Assembly (NCBI RefSeq): GCF_001299635.1
Contig: NZ_JRHN01000024.1
Coordinates: forward strand, 1 to 64,000
Direction: 5' to 3'
Length of the DNA: 64,000 nucleotides
Origin: Clostridioides difficile
GTDB taxonomy: Bacteria; Bacillota; Clostridia; Peptostreptococcales; Peptostreptococcaceae
The number at the start of each line of letters is the position of its first letter. The first letter of the stretch is position 1. The notes beneath the pieces are model-generated. The model ran no database searches and was not told the origin of the DNA. It worked only from the letters and a program-made list of their open reading frames with translations. The position numbers and the translations under genes are program-made. This document shows, one piece after another, positions 49,897 through 58,295 of the stretch.

Positions 49897-49931
49897 AAAA
49901 GAGTTATTTTAATAAGATAACTCTTTTTTAT
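49894..49931 (+). terminator. Terminator after the XRE gene
   Basis: AAAAAAGAGTTA ... TAACTCTTTTTT hairpin. Confidence 0.8.
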
Positions 49932-50010
49932 GTTCATAAGTTATATTATAGCTGCTTTATAGTACCTATAATATAACTTTTTTTATGAATATTTTTAAGA
50001 GGTGATAAAA

Positions 50011-50397
50011 ATGTTTTTTGATAAAAATGAAAGAAAAAATTTTAAAAAACAATTAGAAAGTAAACTAAATTATGATGTGATTTTAGCTAATTGTAGAATA
50101 GAAGGGATAGAGTATCCTTCTATTTTATTTAAATGTAATAGACAAACAAATTGGGGAGTTGTATATGTTGATGAAAAATCAAATGAATATTTAAATAAAA
50201 AATTATATTATTGGGGAAGGTTGTGTAAATATGAAGAAGAATCAAAAGAGCTATTAATTGATACAGTTATAATAAGTGAATTTCTATCTATAGAAAAGGC
50301 AAAAGAGATATTAACTAATGGCGAGCTATATCCTAAGGAATACAGAAATGATATAGATAATAAATCATCTATATTAACAACATCAAATAATGAATAA
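50011..50397 (+). CDS. Hypothetical protein
   Basis: 128 residues from ATG 50011 (AAGAGGTG 5 bases upstream; a GTG at 50002 lies in that site). Starts MFFDKNERKNFKKQLESKLN. A beta-rich middle (GIEYPSILFKC, NWGVVYVDE) and an acidic tail. First of four closely packed small genes of phage/plasmid type (50011-51903). No family recognised. Confidence 0.5.
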   Translation: MFFDKNERKNFKKQLESKLNYDVILANCRIEGIEYPSILFKCNRQTNWGVVYVDEKSNEYLNKKLYYWGRLCKYEEESKELLIDTVIISEFLSIEKAKEILTNGELYPKEYRNDIDNKSSILTTSNNE

Positions 50398-50412
50398 TAT
50401 TGTGGAGGAAAT

Positions 50413-50850
50413 ATGTTAAATAAATTTGGAAAATACAAAATAGAATTTGTAGCTAATATTGAGGATATATTTATTCATATAACAATTTATAAAAAACTTG
50501 TGATAGAAGAAGTATCAGAGATATCACTTTTTCAGCTAGGAAATTATAGTGAAATAAAGCTTTTGTCAGATGGTATTTATATAAGCAGTAATATGTTAGG
50601 AACTATAGTTATACAGAATAGTTTTAGACATAAGTATGAGATTAAAAAATTAATAAAGAAAAATACAATAGCTGAAGATTATATAACAAGTTTAAATGAA
50701 AGCGAGTTGTATAAATCAGTTCTAGGAAATGAAGAATTTGAAATTATAAATGAGGATATAAGTTTTGTTTTTAATACTCTTAAGAAGAAATATAGTGATT
50801 CAGATTATTTTGAATTAAATAATATTACTTATAAAATTACAGAACTTTAA
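50413..50850 (+). CDS. Hypothetical protein
   Basis: 145 residues, GGAGG upstream, 15 bases after the preceding gene. Beta-strand-rich first half (YKIEFVANIEDIFIHITIYK), helical end. No family recognised. Confidence 0.5.
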   Translation: MLNKFGKYKIEFVANIEDIFIHITIYKKLVIEEVSEISLFQLGNYSEIKLLSDGIYISSNMLGTIVIQNSFRHKYEIKKLIKKNTIAEDYITSLNESELYKSVLGNEEFEIINEDISFVFNTLKKKYSDSDYFELNNITYKITEL

Positions 50851-50860
50851 AGGTGATCAG

Positions 50861-51301
50861 ATGAAAATAAAAACATTTAGAGGAAAATCTATAAAAAATA
50901 ATCACTGGATATATGGACATTATTATTCAACAGGAGTTAATGATACTAAAATACATAAGATAGTATATAACACAGGAAAACCAGATTTAATAGATCATCA
51001 TATACCAATAAAAAGAAATACGCTAGGAGAAATTACATTTAAAAAGGATTCTGATGGAACTAATATATATTCTGATGATATAGTTTATTCAATAGTATAT
51101 ATAGCTAAAAATGATATGAAAGACTTGTATTTTGATAAAAAGTCAATAATATGGATAATAAAATTTCATGATGGAAGTTGGAAAATTTATGATGGTGATA
51201 GCTACTATTTATTATTTAATGAGTCAAATGAGATAACAATTATAGGTAATAAAGATGATAATCAAGACTTATTAGATAAATATAATTTATTGAAGAGGTG
51301 A
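50861..51301 (+). CDS. YopX-family protein
   Basis: 146 residues. The N-terminus IKTFRGKSIKNNHWIYGHYY, the central HHIPIKRNTLGEITFKKDSD with GTNIYSDDIVY, and the end ITIIGNKDDNQDLL match the YopX pattern (FRGK...W.YG, T.GE.TG..D..G..I.EGDI, IGNI.ENPEL). YopX proteins are frequent in phages and mobile elements; function unknown. Confidence 0.8.
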   Translation: MKIKTFRGKSIKNNHWIYGHYYSTGVNDTKIHKIVYNTGKPDLIDHHIPIKRNTLGEITFKKDSDGTNIYSDDIVYSIVYIAKNDMKDLYFDKKSIIWIIKFHDGSWKIYDGDSYYLLFNESNEITIIGNKDDNQDLLDKYNLLKR

Positions 51302-51903
51302 TGTATTTGAGTGAGAAAAATTATATTATAGAGTATTCATTAAAAGATATAAGAGAAAAAATGAAGCTTAATAATAGAAATATTTTTAAGGCTTTAGAGT
51401 TATTAGAAAATACTCAGTATCATCTTATACAACAAATTATGAAAAATGAGCAAATAATAGATAGAATGAACTTAGATAATATAGAAAATTATTCAGAAAA
51501 ACTAATTGAAGTAAAAGAATATGTTAAAAACAAAAAAATAAAATTTTGGACAAGTATGTTGCCACCAAATTTGTTTTCAATTGAATCATCAAGATATTAT
51601 GCTGATTATAAAGAGCTAACTCAACAATTAATAATTTATAAGCTTAGTGACATTGATGAACATTTTGACAAGGTTATTATAAAGTACAAATTATATTTAG
51701 ATTACTTAAGATATGATGTTGATAATTATTTCTTTAAGAATTATACTGATGCAATCAGGAAATCAGACTTAATTAAAGATGATGATTATTCTAAAGTAAA
51801 GATATTAATTGAAGGAGGATGTGATGAAAGATTAGGCTTAGAAATAATCATTTATAATCAAAGTTTCTCTGATGAATATGCAAATGAGATTTTAATTCTG
51901 TAA
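51301..51903 (+). CDS. Hypothetical protein
   Basis: 200 residues from ATG 51301, overlapping the YopX stop by one base. A TTG at 51307 has better spacing from GAAGAGGTG and may be the true start. All-helical, Lys/Asp/Tyr-rich, no signal or motif recognised. Ends the small-gene operon. Confidence 0.5.
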   Translation: MYLSEKNYIIEYSLKDIREKMKLNNRNIFKALELLENTQYHLIQQIMKNEQIIDRMNLDNIENYSEKLIEVKEYVKNKKIKFWTSMLPPNLFSIESSRYYADYKELTQQLIIYKLSDIDEHFDKVIIKYKLYLDYLRYDVDNYFFKNYTDAIRKSDLIKDDDYSKVKILIEGGCDERLGLEIIIYNQSFSDEYANEILIL

Positions 51904-51910
51904 TATAAAA

Positions 51911-52006
51911 TTCAATATTGAATTTTTTTATTTTTCAATATTGAATTTTATACGTTTTTCAATATTGAAAAATGAAAAATAGAGAGTATTGAATTTCAAT
52001 ATTGAA
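51911..52006. promoter_or_regulatory. Four copies of the palindrome TTCAATATTGAA
   Basis: Perfect 12-bp palindromes at 51911-51922, 51934-51945, 51958-51969 and 51995-52006, with a half-site at 51987. The first three are spaced 23-24 bases. They lie between the small-gene operon and the replication-relaxation gene, an operator array or part of oriT. The stretch on to 52215 holds no other clear feature. Confidence 0.7.
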
Positions 52007-52215
52007 AAAAAAGAAAGAATCTAGTATTTACAATGTGTACAGAGTTCGATAGCATTAAACAAAAAACACAGGTTTATGTTAGCTGTCAAAAATAGCTAAA
52101 ATTAGTGTACTGATAAGAGATTATTTAAAGCTCAAAAATTTTGCAAGATAACTCTACTAAAAAAAGCTCTATTTACAATAAAAATAATAATGAAAAGAAG
52201 GGAGTTTTTAAAAGA

Positions 52216-53136
52216 GTGAGTAATTTAATGATTAAAGAACGAGATTTGAAATGTCTCAGATTATTAAATGAATATGGTGCTGTGAAAAGAAAATATCTAC
52301 ATATAATTTATCAATTAGATGATGTAAATTCAAAGAGGTGTAATCAATATAAATATGCACGAATAAATAAATTAAAACAAGAACAATACATAGAAGAAAC
52401 TGACAAAATATTCATATTAGGAACAGAAGGTAAAAAATATTTAAATCTAATTGGAGATGAATTACATTATAGAAATCACCTTAAAATGAGTAAGAGAAAA
52501 TTTTTATCAGAAGTACATGAGCTGTTATGTAAGTTTAATAATTTTAAAATTACATTAGGCAGAACCAAAATACAATTAAATCAAGATGGAATAGAATTCA
52601 TAAAGCTTTTTTATGGTAAAGTTATTTCAAATGATGATAAAGAATATCTTGTATATAAGATAAAAAAAGAGTCTACTAATGCTTATATAAAAAGAGTAAT
52701 TAATGAATTTAATGATTTTATGGCAACAAATATTATAATAATATTTGAGACAGAAAGGCAATTAAATTATTATAAAGAAATTGATGGACATAAGAGGACA
52801 ATAAAAAAAGAAATATTAGTTATGTATGAAGAAGAATCTTTTAAGGTCTTAAATTTAATTTCTGATAATAAGCTTAATAATGAAAATGTATATAGACAAT
52901 TAAAAAATAATATTGATATTAAGTACATAAAAAATTATTTATATATAAACAATGTAATAACATTTAATTTTCTTGAAGATGATTTTGTAAATGAAGAATT
53001 GACAGATTATTTTATAAAAGAAAAAAGAATTGATAATTATTATATATTATGTTTTGAACATCAAAAAGATAAAATTAGAAATAAATTTAAGAATGCAAAG
53101 CTAGTTAGTCTAAGTATCAATTCTATGTATAAATAA
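52216..53136 (+). CDS. Replication-relaxation (Replic_Relax) family protein
   Basis: 306 residues from GTG 52216 (AAGGGAG 11 bases upstream; an in-frame TTG at 52141 adds 25 low-complexity residues). The N-terminal winged helix (MIKERDLKCLRLLNEYGAVK, LHIIYQL, ARINKLKQEQYI) matches PF13814 members, which sit next to coupling-protein genes and are linked to plasmid relaxation/mobilisation. The rest is alpha/beta (FKITLGRTKIQLNQDGIEFI, YLVYKIKKE). It precedes the VirD4 gene, so it is the best candidate for the DNA-processing factor in the window. Confidence 0.6.
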   Translation: MSNLMIKERDLKCLRLLNEYGAVKRKYLHIIYQLDDVNSKRCNQYKYARINKLKQEQYIEETDKIFILGTEGKKYLNLIGDELHYRNHLKMSKRKFLSEVHELLCKFNNFKITLGRTKIQLNQDGIEFIKLFYGKVISNDDKEYLVYKIKKESTNAYIKRVINEFNDFMATNIIIIFETERQLNYYKEIDGHKRTIKKEILVMYEEESFKVLNLISDNKLNNENVYRQLKNNIDIKYIKNYLYINNVITFNFLEDDFVNEELTDYFIKEKRIDNYYILCFEHQKDKIRNKFKNAKLVSLSINSMYK

Positions 53137-53272
53137 CATGAAATATAACTATGTAGAGATGTTTTATAATTATTTATGGTGTTTTTATATGATAACAAGC
53201 TAAAAATTGAATAAGACCTATTATAATACAATATTTAGTTTCTATAGCTGAATATTGTATTTTTTTTAGGAG

Positions 53273-55546
53273 GTGATTAAATTATCAAAGATTTATCTAA
53301 TTTTAAGTAACATATTAAAAAAGATACAAAGAAGTAGTCAGAAAAAGTATTTAGCACTTATAGCTACAATAATATACATGGAAGCTCCTATTGTAATTAT
53401 GATTAGAGAAGGATTCTTTAATGTAAATTTATTAGAGCTATATTTTTCTCCTATTAAAGTCTTGTTTAAGTTATTTAATTTCCAAATAATATTTACACTT
53501 ATAAATCTTAATATAACTTTCTTAATATTTGGATTCATAATAAGGGCCATATTCATTGTAAATAAATCAGGTTCTTTTAATTTTGAGGAGAAAGAGAAAA
53601 AAATAGATTGTGCAAAAAATTTAGGAACATATGGAACTGCTGAATGGATGGGAAGAAGCGAAATTAATAAATTACAGGATTATATTTCAATTAATACAAA
53701 TGAAGGTATAATATTTGGATATTTTAGGGGTACAAAGGATATAATCACTTTGCCTAAAAATACATTCAATAATCGAAATGTAGCTGTATTTGGAAGTTCA
53801 GGTTCAATGAAGTCTCGTAGTTTTGTTATTCCAAACATTTTAAATCTCATTCGCTCAGAAGAAAGTATGTTTATAACAGATCCAAAAGGAGAGCTTCTTA
53901 GAAAATGTTCTAGTATATTAGAAAAGTTTGGTTACATAGTAAAGGCATTAAATTTAAACAATATTGAATGCTCAAATCAATGGAACATATTATCAACTGT
54001 AGAAGATGATATGAGTGCTATAACATTTGCACAATCAATTATGCTTAATACAAAAGAAAATAAAAAAGCTGGAGGTGATTTTTGGGAAAAAGGACAAGAA
54101 AACTTATTAAAGGCATTAGTTTTATACATAATAAAAGAACTTCCAGAAAATGAAAGAAATATGACTTCACTATATAGTTTTCTAACTGCAAAAGATGCAG
54201 CTAAAAAACTAGAAATGAGATTTAAATTTCTTAGAGAAGACCATATTGCGATTCAGCCATATAATATATTTTTAGAAAGCTCTGAGAATACTAAAATAAG
54301 ATCTGGAATGATCTCTGGATTAGCAACTAGATTACAATTATTCCAGTCTAAAAAATTTAAAATGCTTACATCAGAAAATGAGATAGACTTAGGGATTCCA
54401 GGAAGAAAAAAATGTGCTTATTTTGCTGTTTTACCAGATTCACATGCTTCATTTGATTTTATGGCCTGTTTATTTTTTTCTATGGCTTTTATAAAATTGA
54501 TATCAATAGCAGATAGAAAACCAACAGGAAAATTAGATAAACAAGTAAATTTCATATTAGATGAGTTTCCTAATATAGCTCAGATTCCTGACTTTGAAAA
54601 GAAAATGGCTACAATACGTTCAAGGGGTATAAATGCGTTTGTAATATTTCAAAATATAACACAACTTCAAAATAGATATCCAGAAGGAAAATGGGAAGAT
54701 ATTTTAGGGAACTGTGACAATCATATATTTTTGGGATGTAATGAAAATACAACTGCTAAATTTATCTCAGACACTTTAGGTTCTATGACTATTAAAGATT
54801 TTTCAGAAAGTAAAGATAAATATAGTTTTAATCCATTAGAAAAGAAAATATCCGAAAAATATGTAAAAAGAAATATTTTAAATATGGATGAGGTTAGAAG
54901 GATAAATCCGTTTCATTCTATATTAATGCTAAAAGGGCAAAATCCTATAAAAATGAGTAAGATGGATTACACGAACCATGAACTTAGTGATGAAATGGAA
55001 GAAATACCAATATATTATATGCTCAAAGAATGGTCCAAAGAATTCCATAAAGATTGCCTATATTCTTTTAGAGATGAAATAACAATTGATGAACATATGG
55101 AAGAAGATATGAAAGAAAGAAATATAAAAGCTCTTCAAGAGTTAGATATGTTGATAGCAGAATGTGAAAATAAATCTTTTGAACAGAGTAATTTTAATAC
55201 CAATGAATTAAGTAATCAGATATTTAATATAAAATCTATTAGTAATGAAACTAATCCTGAAAAAGATATAAAAATAAACTTAGAAAAAAGTGATCTCATA
55301 CAGGATGAGTATAATTTAGAATTTTATGAGTATGAAGCACAACAAATAATATTAGAAGAAGAATATTATAATGAATTAGAAATACATGAAGATAAAGGGA
55401 TTTCTAATGAAAGAGATTTAGTTGTAGAAGATGTTGGAGGAGATATACATATAAATATAGCTCTAAACAATGAAGAAGATGAAAATGATGATATAGATAT
55501 AGAAAATAAAAAAGAATTGATGTCTTTATCTATGTTCAACAAATAA
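53273..55546 (+). CDS. virD4: VirD4/TraG-type coupling protein (CD1115-like)
   Basis: 757 residues. Two N-terminal membrane helices (~18-36, ~62-95). Walker A VAVFGSSGSMKSRSFVIPN (~172), with Met in place of the usual Gly, as I recall for the clostridial CD1115 group. ITDPKGELLRK, Walker B NFILDEFPNIAQIPDFEKKM (~426), NAFVIFQNITQLQNRYP and FLGCNENTTAKFIS. The C-terminus (~640-757) is acidic and variable, perhaps for relaxosome recognition. The GTG at 53273 lies inside the AGGAGG site; the codon at normal spacing is TTA, so the true start is uncertain. Confidence 0.92.
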   Translation: MIKLSKIYLILSNILKKIQRSSQKKYLALIATIIYMEAPIVIMIREGFFNVNLLELYFSPIKVLFKLFNFQIIFTLINLNITFLIFGFIIRAIFIVNKSGSFNFEEKEKKIDCAKNLGTYGTAEWMGRSEINKLQDYISINTNEGIIFGYFRGTKDIITLPKNTFNNRNVAVFGSSGSMKSRSFVIPNILNLIRSEESMFITDPKGELLRKCSSILEKFGYIVKALNLNNIECSNQWNILSTVEDDMSAITFAQSIMLNTKENKKAGGDFWEKGQENLLKALVLYIIKELPENERNMTSLYSFLTAKDAAKKLEMRFKFLREDHIAIQPYNIFLESSENTKIRSGMISGLATRLQLFQSKKFKMLTSENEIDLGIPGRKKCAYFAVLPDSHASFDFMACLFFSMAFIKLISIADRKPTGKLDKQVNFILDEFPNIAQIPDFEKKMATIRSRGINAFVIFQNITQLQNRYPEGKWEDILGNCDNHIFLGCNENTTAKFISDTLGSMTIKDFSESKDKYSFNPLEKKISEKYVKRNILNMDEVRRINPFHSILMLKGQNPIKMSKMDYTNHELSDEMEEIPIYYMLKEWSKEFHKDCLYSFRDEITIDEHMEEDMKERNIKALQELDMLIAECENKSFEQSNFNTNELSNQIFNIKSISNETNPEKDIKINLEKSDLIQDEYNLEFYEYEAQQIILEEEYYNELEIHEDKGISNERDLVVEDVGGDIHINIALNNEEDENDDIDIENKKELMSLSMFNK

Positions 55547-55566
55547 AAAACTTGGAGGATAAAAAA

Positions 55567-56580
55567 ATGGAAGAAATAAGAATAAATGAGGAAACAGTAA
55601 AAATAGAGGAAAGTAATGAAGTTAGAAATATCGAGCTTCCAGATTCAGAGTTGATACAATTTATGGAGAAAGACAAAATAAATGAAATTGAAGAAGTAAA
55701 TGTTGATAGTACAAATGTAACTACTAATGAAGAAAATACATTAATTGAACAACCTAAAAGAAGAAATAATTATACTGGAGAAAGACAAAAAATATCTGAA
55801 TATAGAGATTTAATGTATCAAAGATATATTGATACTTGTGTAATACAATCTGTAGAAAGAGAAAACAAAAATGGTGATATATATGCTTGTGCTTACAAAG
55901 ATGAATTAAAGATAAAGATACATGTAGAAGAAATAGATTTATATTTACCTTTATCTGTTAGAAAATTGGAAGGAAGTCAACTTATAGCTGCTAAAGTAAG
56001 AGGTTTAAGAAGAATGGTTGGTTCTACTGTATCATATTTGGTAATATCTATAGATGAAGAAAATGAGGTTGTTTATGCTTCTAGAAAAAGAGCATTAGAA
56101 ATATTAAGAAAAGCTAGACCTCATAATGTAAATGATATTGTAGTAGCTAAAGTTATAGATGTAAATGATTATTATGCTGTGACAGAATTTGATGGCCAAA
56201 TAGGCACTATTGGGAAAAGAGATATATCTAACTCTAGAGTTTATAGAATACAAGATTACTTTAAAATAGGTGATGAAGTAAATTTAAAGATATTAAAATT
56301 AGATGAAGAAGGATGCTTTTTAAGTAGAAAAGAACTTGAAGAAGACATATTTGATAAATATATTATTGCTAAAAAATATTATTCAGAAAGAGGTGTATAT
56401 ATAGCAAAGATAAAGGAGCTTTCAGAAAAACTAATATATCTTGAACTTAGAAGAGGATTAACTATAGCATGTAATTATCCTGTGAAAAGGAATGTTAATT
56501 TAGAAATAGGAAAAGAAATAACTGTATTATTAAGAAAGATAGACAAAGAAAAGAAACAATTATCTGGTCGTATATTTTAG
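55567..56580 (+). CDS. S1 RNA-binding-domain protein of the transfer region
   Basis: 337 residues from ATG 55567 (TTGGAGGAT upstream). The first ~75 residues are acidic and disordered. S1-type barrels follow: DIVVAKVIDVNDYYAVTEFD then GQIGTIGKRDISNSRV (~195-260), and a second, VYIAKIKELSEKLIYLELRR (~278-337). The region ~85-190 may be a divergent first barrel. S1 proteins accompany VirD4 in clostridial elements, possibly binding RNA or ssDNA; exact role unknown. A degraded copy of its end lies at 49165-49318. Confidence 0.75.
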   Translation: MEEIRINEETVKIEESNEVRNIELPDSELIQFMEKDKINEIEEVNVDSTNVTTNEENTLIEQPKRRNNYTGERQKISEYRDLMYQRYIDTCVIQSVERENKNGDIYACAYKDELKIKIHVEEIDLYLPLSVRKLEGSQLIAAKVRGLRRMVGSTVSYLVISIDEENEVVYASRKRALEILRKARPHNVNDIVVAKVIDVNDYYAVTEFDGQIGTIGKRDISNSRVYRIQDYFKIGDEVNLKILKLDEEGCFLSRKELEEDIFDKYIIAKKYYSERGVYIAKIKELSEKLIYLELRRGLTIACNYPVKRNVNLEIGKEITVLLRKIDKEKKQLSGRIF

Positions 56581-56648
56581 TATAAAAAACGATTTTTCAA
56601 AAGAAAAATTTGAATTATCCCTAAAAAATAAGTAATAAAAATCTAAAA

Positions 56649-56706
56649 TTGGAGTTAAACTTAACATTTGATTAGAAAAAATCAATTTTAAAGCAACTCC
56701 TTTTTT
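56649..56706 (+). terminator. Terminator after the S1-domain gene
   Basis: GGAGTT ... AACTCC outer stem with inner TTTGAT / ATCAATTTT pairing, followed by T6. A related sequence without the closing arm occurs at 62055-62110, on the other side of the kinase-helicase operon. Confidence 0.6.
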
Positions 56707-56817
56707 AGATTTCAGATGTTAATCATATAAAAAAATCTAACTTACCACTAACACCTTGCTTTTGTTTAAAATCTTTGTCTAAAGTTAATTACCATATTAT
56801 AAGTAAATCGATTATAT

Positions 56818-58293
56818 TTAAGATATAGACATGTCCATTCTTTCTTCCAAATTTAAAATTATACTTTTAATTACCTCTTGATGTTCTGTATATATACCAA
56901 GCTCTTGTCTGAATCCCCACTTTGGATTTCCTTTAAATGATAGCCAGTTAAAACTGGTTACAACCATAAAGTCTCTGTCACAAACTAGTACTTTTTCATG
57001 TGTATTTGCAAGTCTAGTAATTTTTAATCTACTATTTTTTTCTTTTATTTTATTTAGTCTATATATTATTTCCTTATCTGAATCTTCTTTATCTGATATT
57101 CCATACCCAATGTATACACTTACCTTTCTTCCAATAGCTTGCTTTATTAGATTCTCTATCTCAGAATCCAGTCCTGACTTTTTTATCCAAGGTGATACTA
57201 CTATTACAAATTCTTTAGCGTTCTTTAGCGTTTTAACTAATAATTCTCTATGTTCATATGTGTGAACTACTCTCTGTTCGCTATTTAATTTATTCTTTAG
57301 CGTAGAAATTTCTTTTTCAAGGGCTCTAATACGTTCAACCAATCTATACTTCTCTTCTGAATCAATAAAATCTTCTGATAAAATATTTTCACTTTCTTTT
57401 ATTTCAGCTTCTATCTTTCCTACTTCTTCTTCTACTTTTTCCCTATTTTTTTCATGTTCCAATGCATTATCTATAATATCTTTAGGAAGTTTTTGTGTAA
57501 AACTATTTTGTTCATTGACATCTTCAAAAATAATATTTTCATCTAAATCAATTTGTTTTATACTATTATTTTGCATTTTTAGAATTATCTCTTCATATTC
57601 AGGGACTCTATCGCCTTTTTCGAATACCTTTATATCCATTTCTTCTCTATCAATACTACAAAAAACTAATATGTTTAACTTTTTATATTCAAGGTAAGAT
57701 TTATTTATGGAGTTAATTGATAAAATATTTCCATCATACTTATCATCCTTAGCATGTTCTTTGTTATATTTTTTTATAATCCTAGAGACAGCATTTTTCT
57801 TTATATCTTTCAATTCATCTCTAGTTTTATAAGGTTTTAGTATTCTTAAATTAAATTTTTTTGCTTCTTTAACATTATAAAATTTCACATTACTCATAAA
57901 AATATTTTTTGTTAGTCCATCAGCATAAATCTGTATATTTAGTTCTTCAGGAACAAGTAAATTTAATTCTGCTAAAACATTCCTTCCTTTTGGTGTTATT
58001 AATACATCATTCTCTGAATTAACTTTAACCAAATCTAGTCTATTCAACTCTACTATATTATCATATATTATGTTTTTATCTAATCCTAGAAACTTACTGA
58101 TTTCCTCTATTTCCTTTATTTCATTACTAAGAAATTTCAAACAAAACTCCTGAACTATACCTAATTCCTTCTTTTTTTGCATAGTAATATTTAAATCCAT
58201 TTTATATACTGGACATGCACATTCACAGTATTTCACTAATTCATACCCTGGCATACTTTTTGCATATTTTTTAGCTATTTCTTCTATCCTCAT
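56818..58293 (-). CDS. PLD-family (HKD) nuclease with wHTH N-terminus
   Basis: 491 residues. N-terminal winged helix (~35-100, EFCLKFLSNEIKEIEEISKF, LDLVKVNSENDVLITPKGRN). A coiled coil lies at ~285-335 (EAEIKESENILSEDFI, LVERIRALEKEISTLKNKLN). The C-terminal PLD domain has ILVVSPWIKK-type strand (EFVIVVSPWIKKSGLDSEIE) and HEKVLVCDRDFMVVTSFNWL: HxKxxxxD at ~432. One HKD suggests a dimer acting as a nuclease. The start lies 2 bases after the kinase-helicase stop and its AAGGAGG lies inside that gene, so the two are coupled. Likely effector of the pair. Confidence 0.75.
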   Translation of the reverse strand: MRIEEIAKKYAKSMPGYELVKYCECACPVYKMDLNITMQKKKELGIVQEFCLKFLSNEIKEIEEISKFLGLDKNIIYDNIVELNRLDLVKVNSENDVLITPKGRNVLAELNLLVPEELNIQIYADGLTKNIFMSNVKFYNVKEAKKFNLRILKPYKTRDELKDIKKNAVSRIIKKYNKEHAKDDKYDGNILSINSINKSYLEYKKLNILVFCSIDREEMDIKVFEKGDRVPEYEEIILKMQNNSIKQIDLDENIIFEDVNEQNSFTQKLPKDIIDNALEHEKNREKVEEEVGKIEAEIKESENILSEDFIDSEEKYRLVERIRALEKEISTLKNKLNSEQRVVHTYEHRELLVKTLKNAKEFVIVVSPWIKKSGLDSEIENLIKQAIGRKVSVYIGYGISDKEDSDKEIIYRLNKIKEKNSRLKITRLANTHEKVLVCDRDFMVVTSFNWLSFKGNPKWGFRQELGIYTEHQEVIKSIILNLEERMDMSIS

Positions 58294-58295
58294 TA

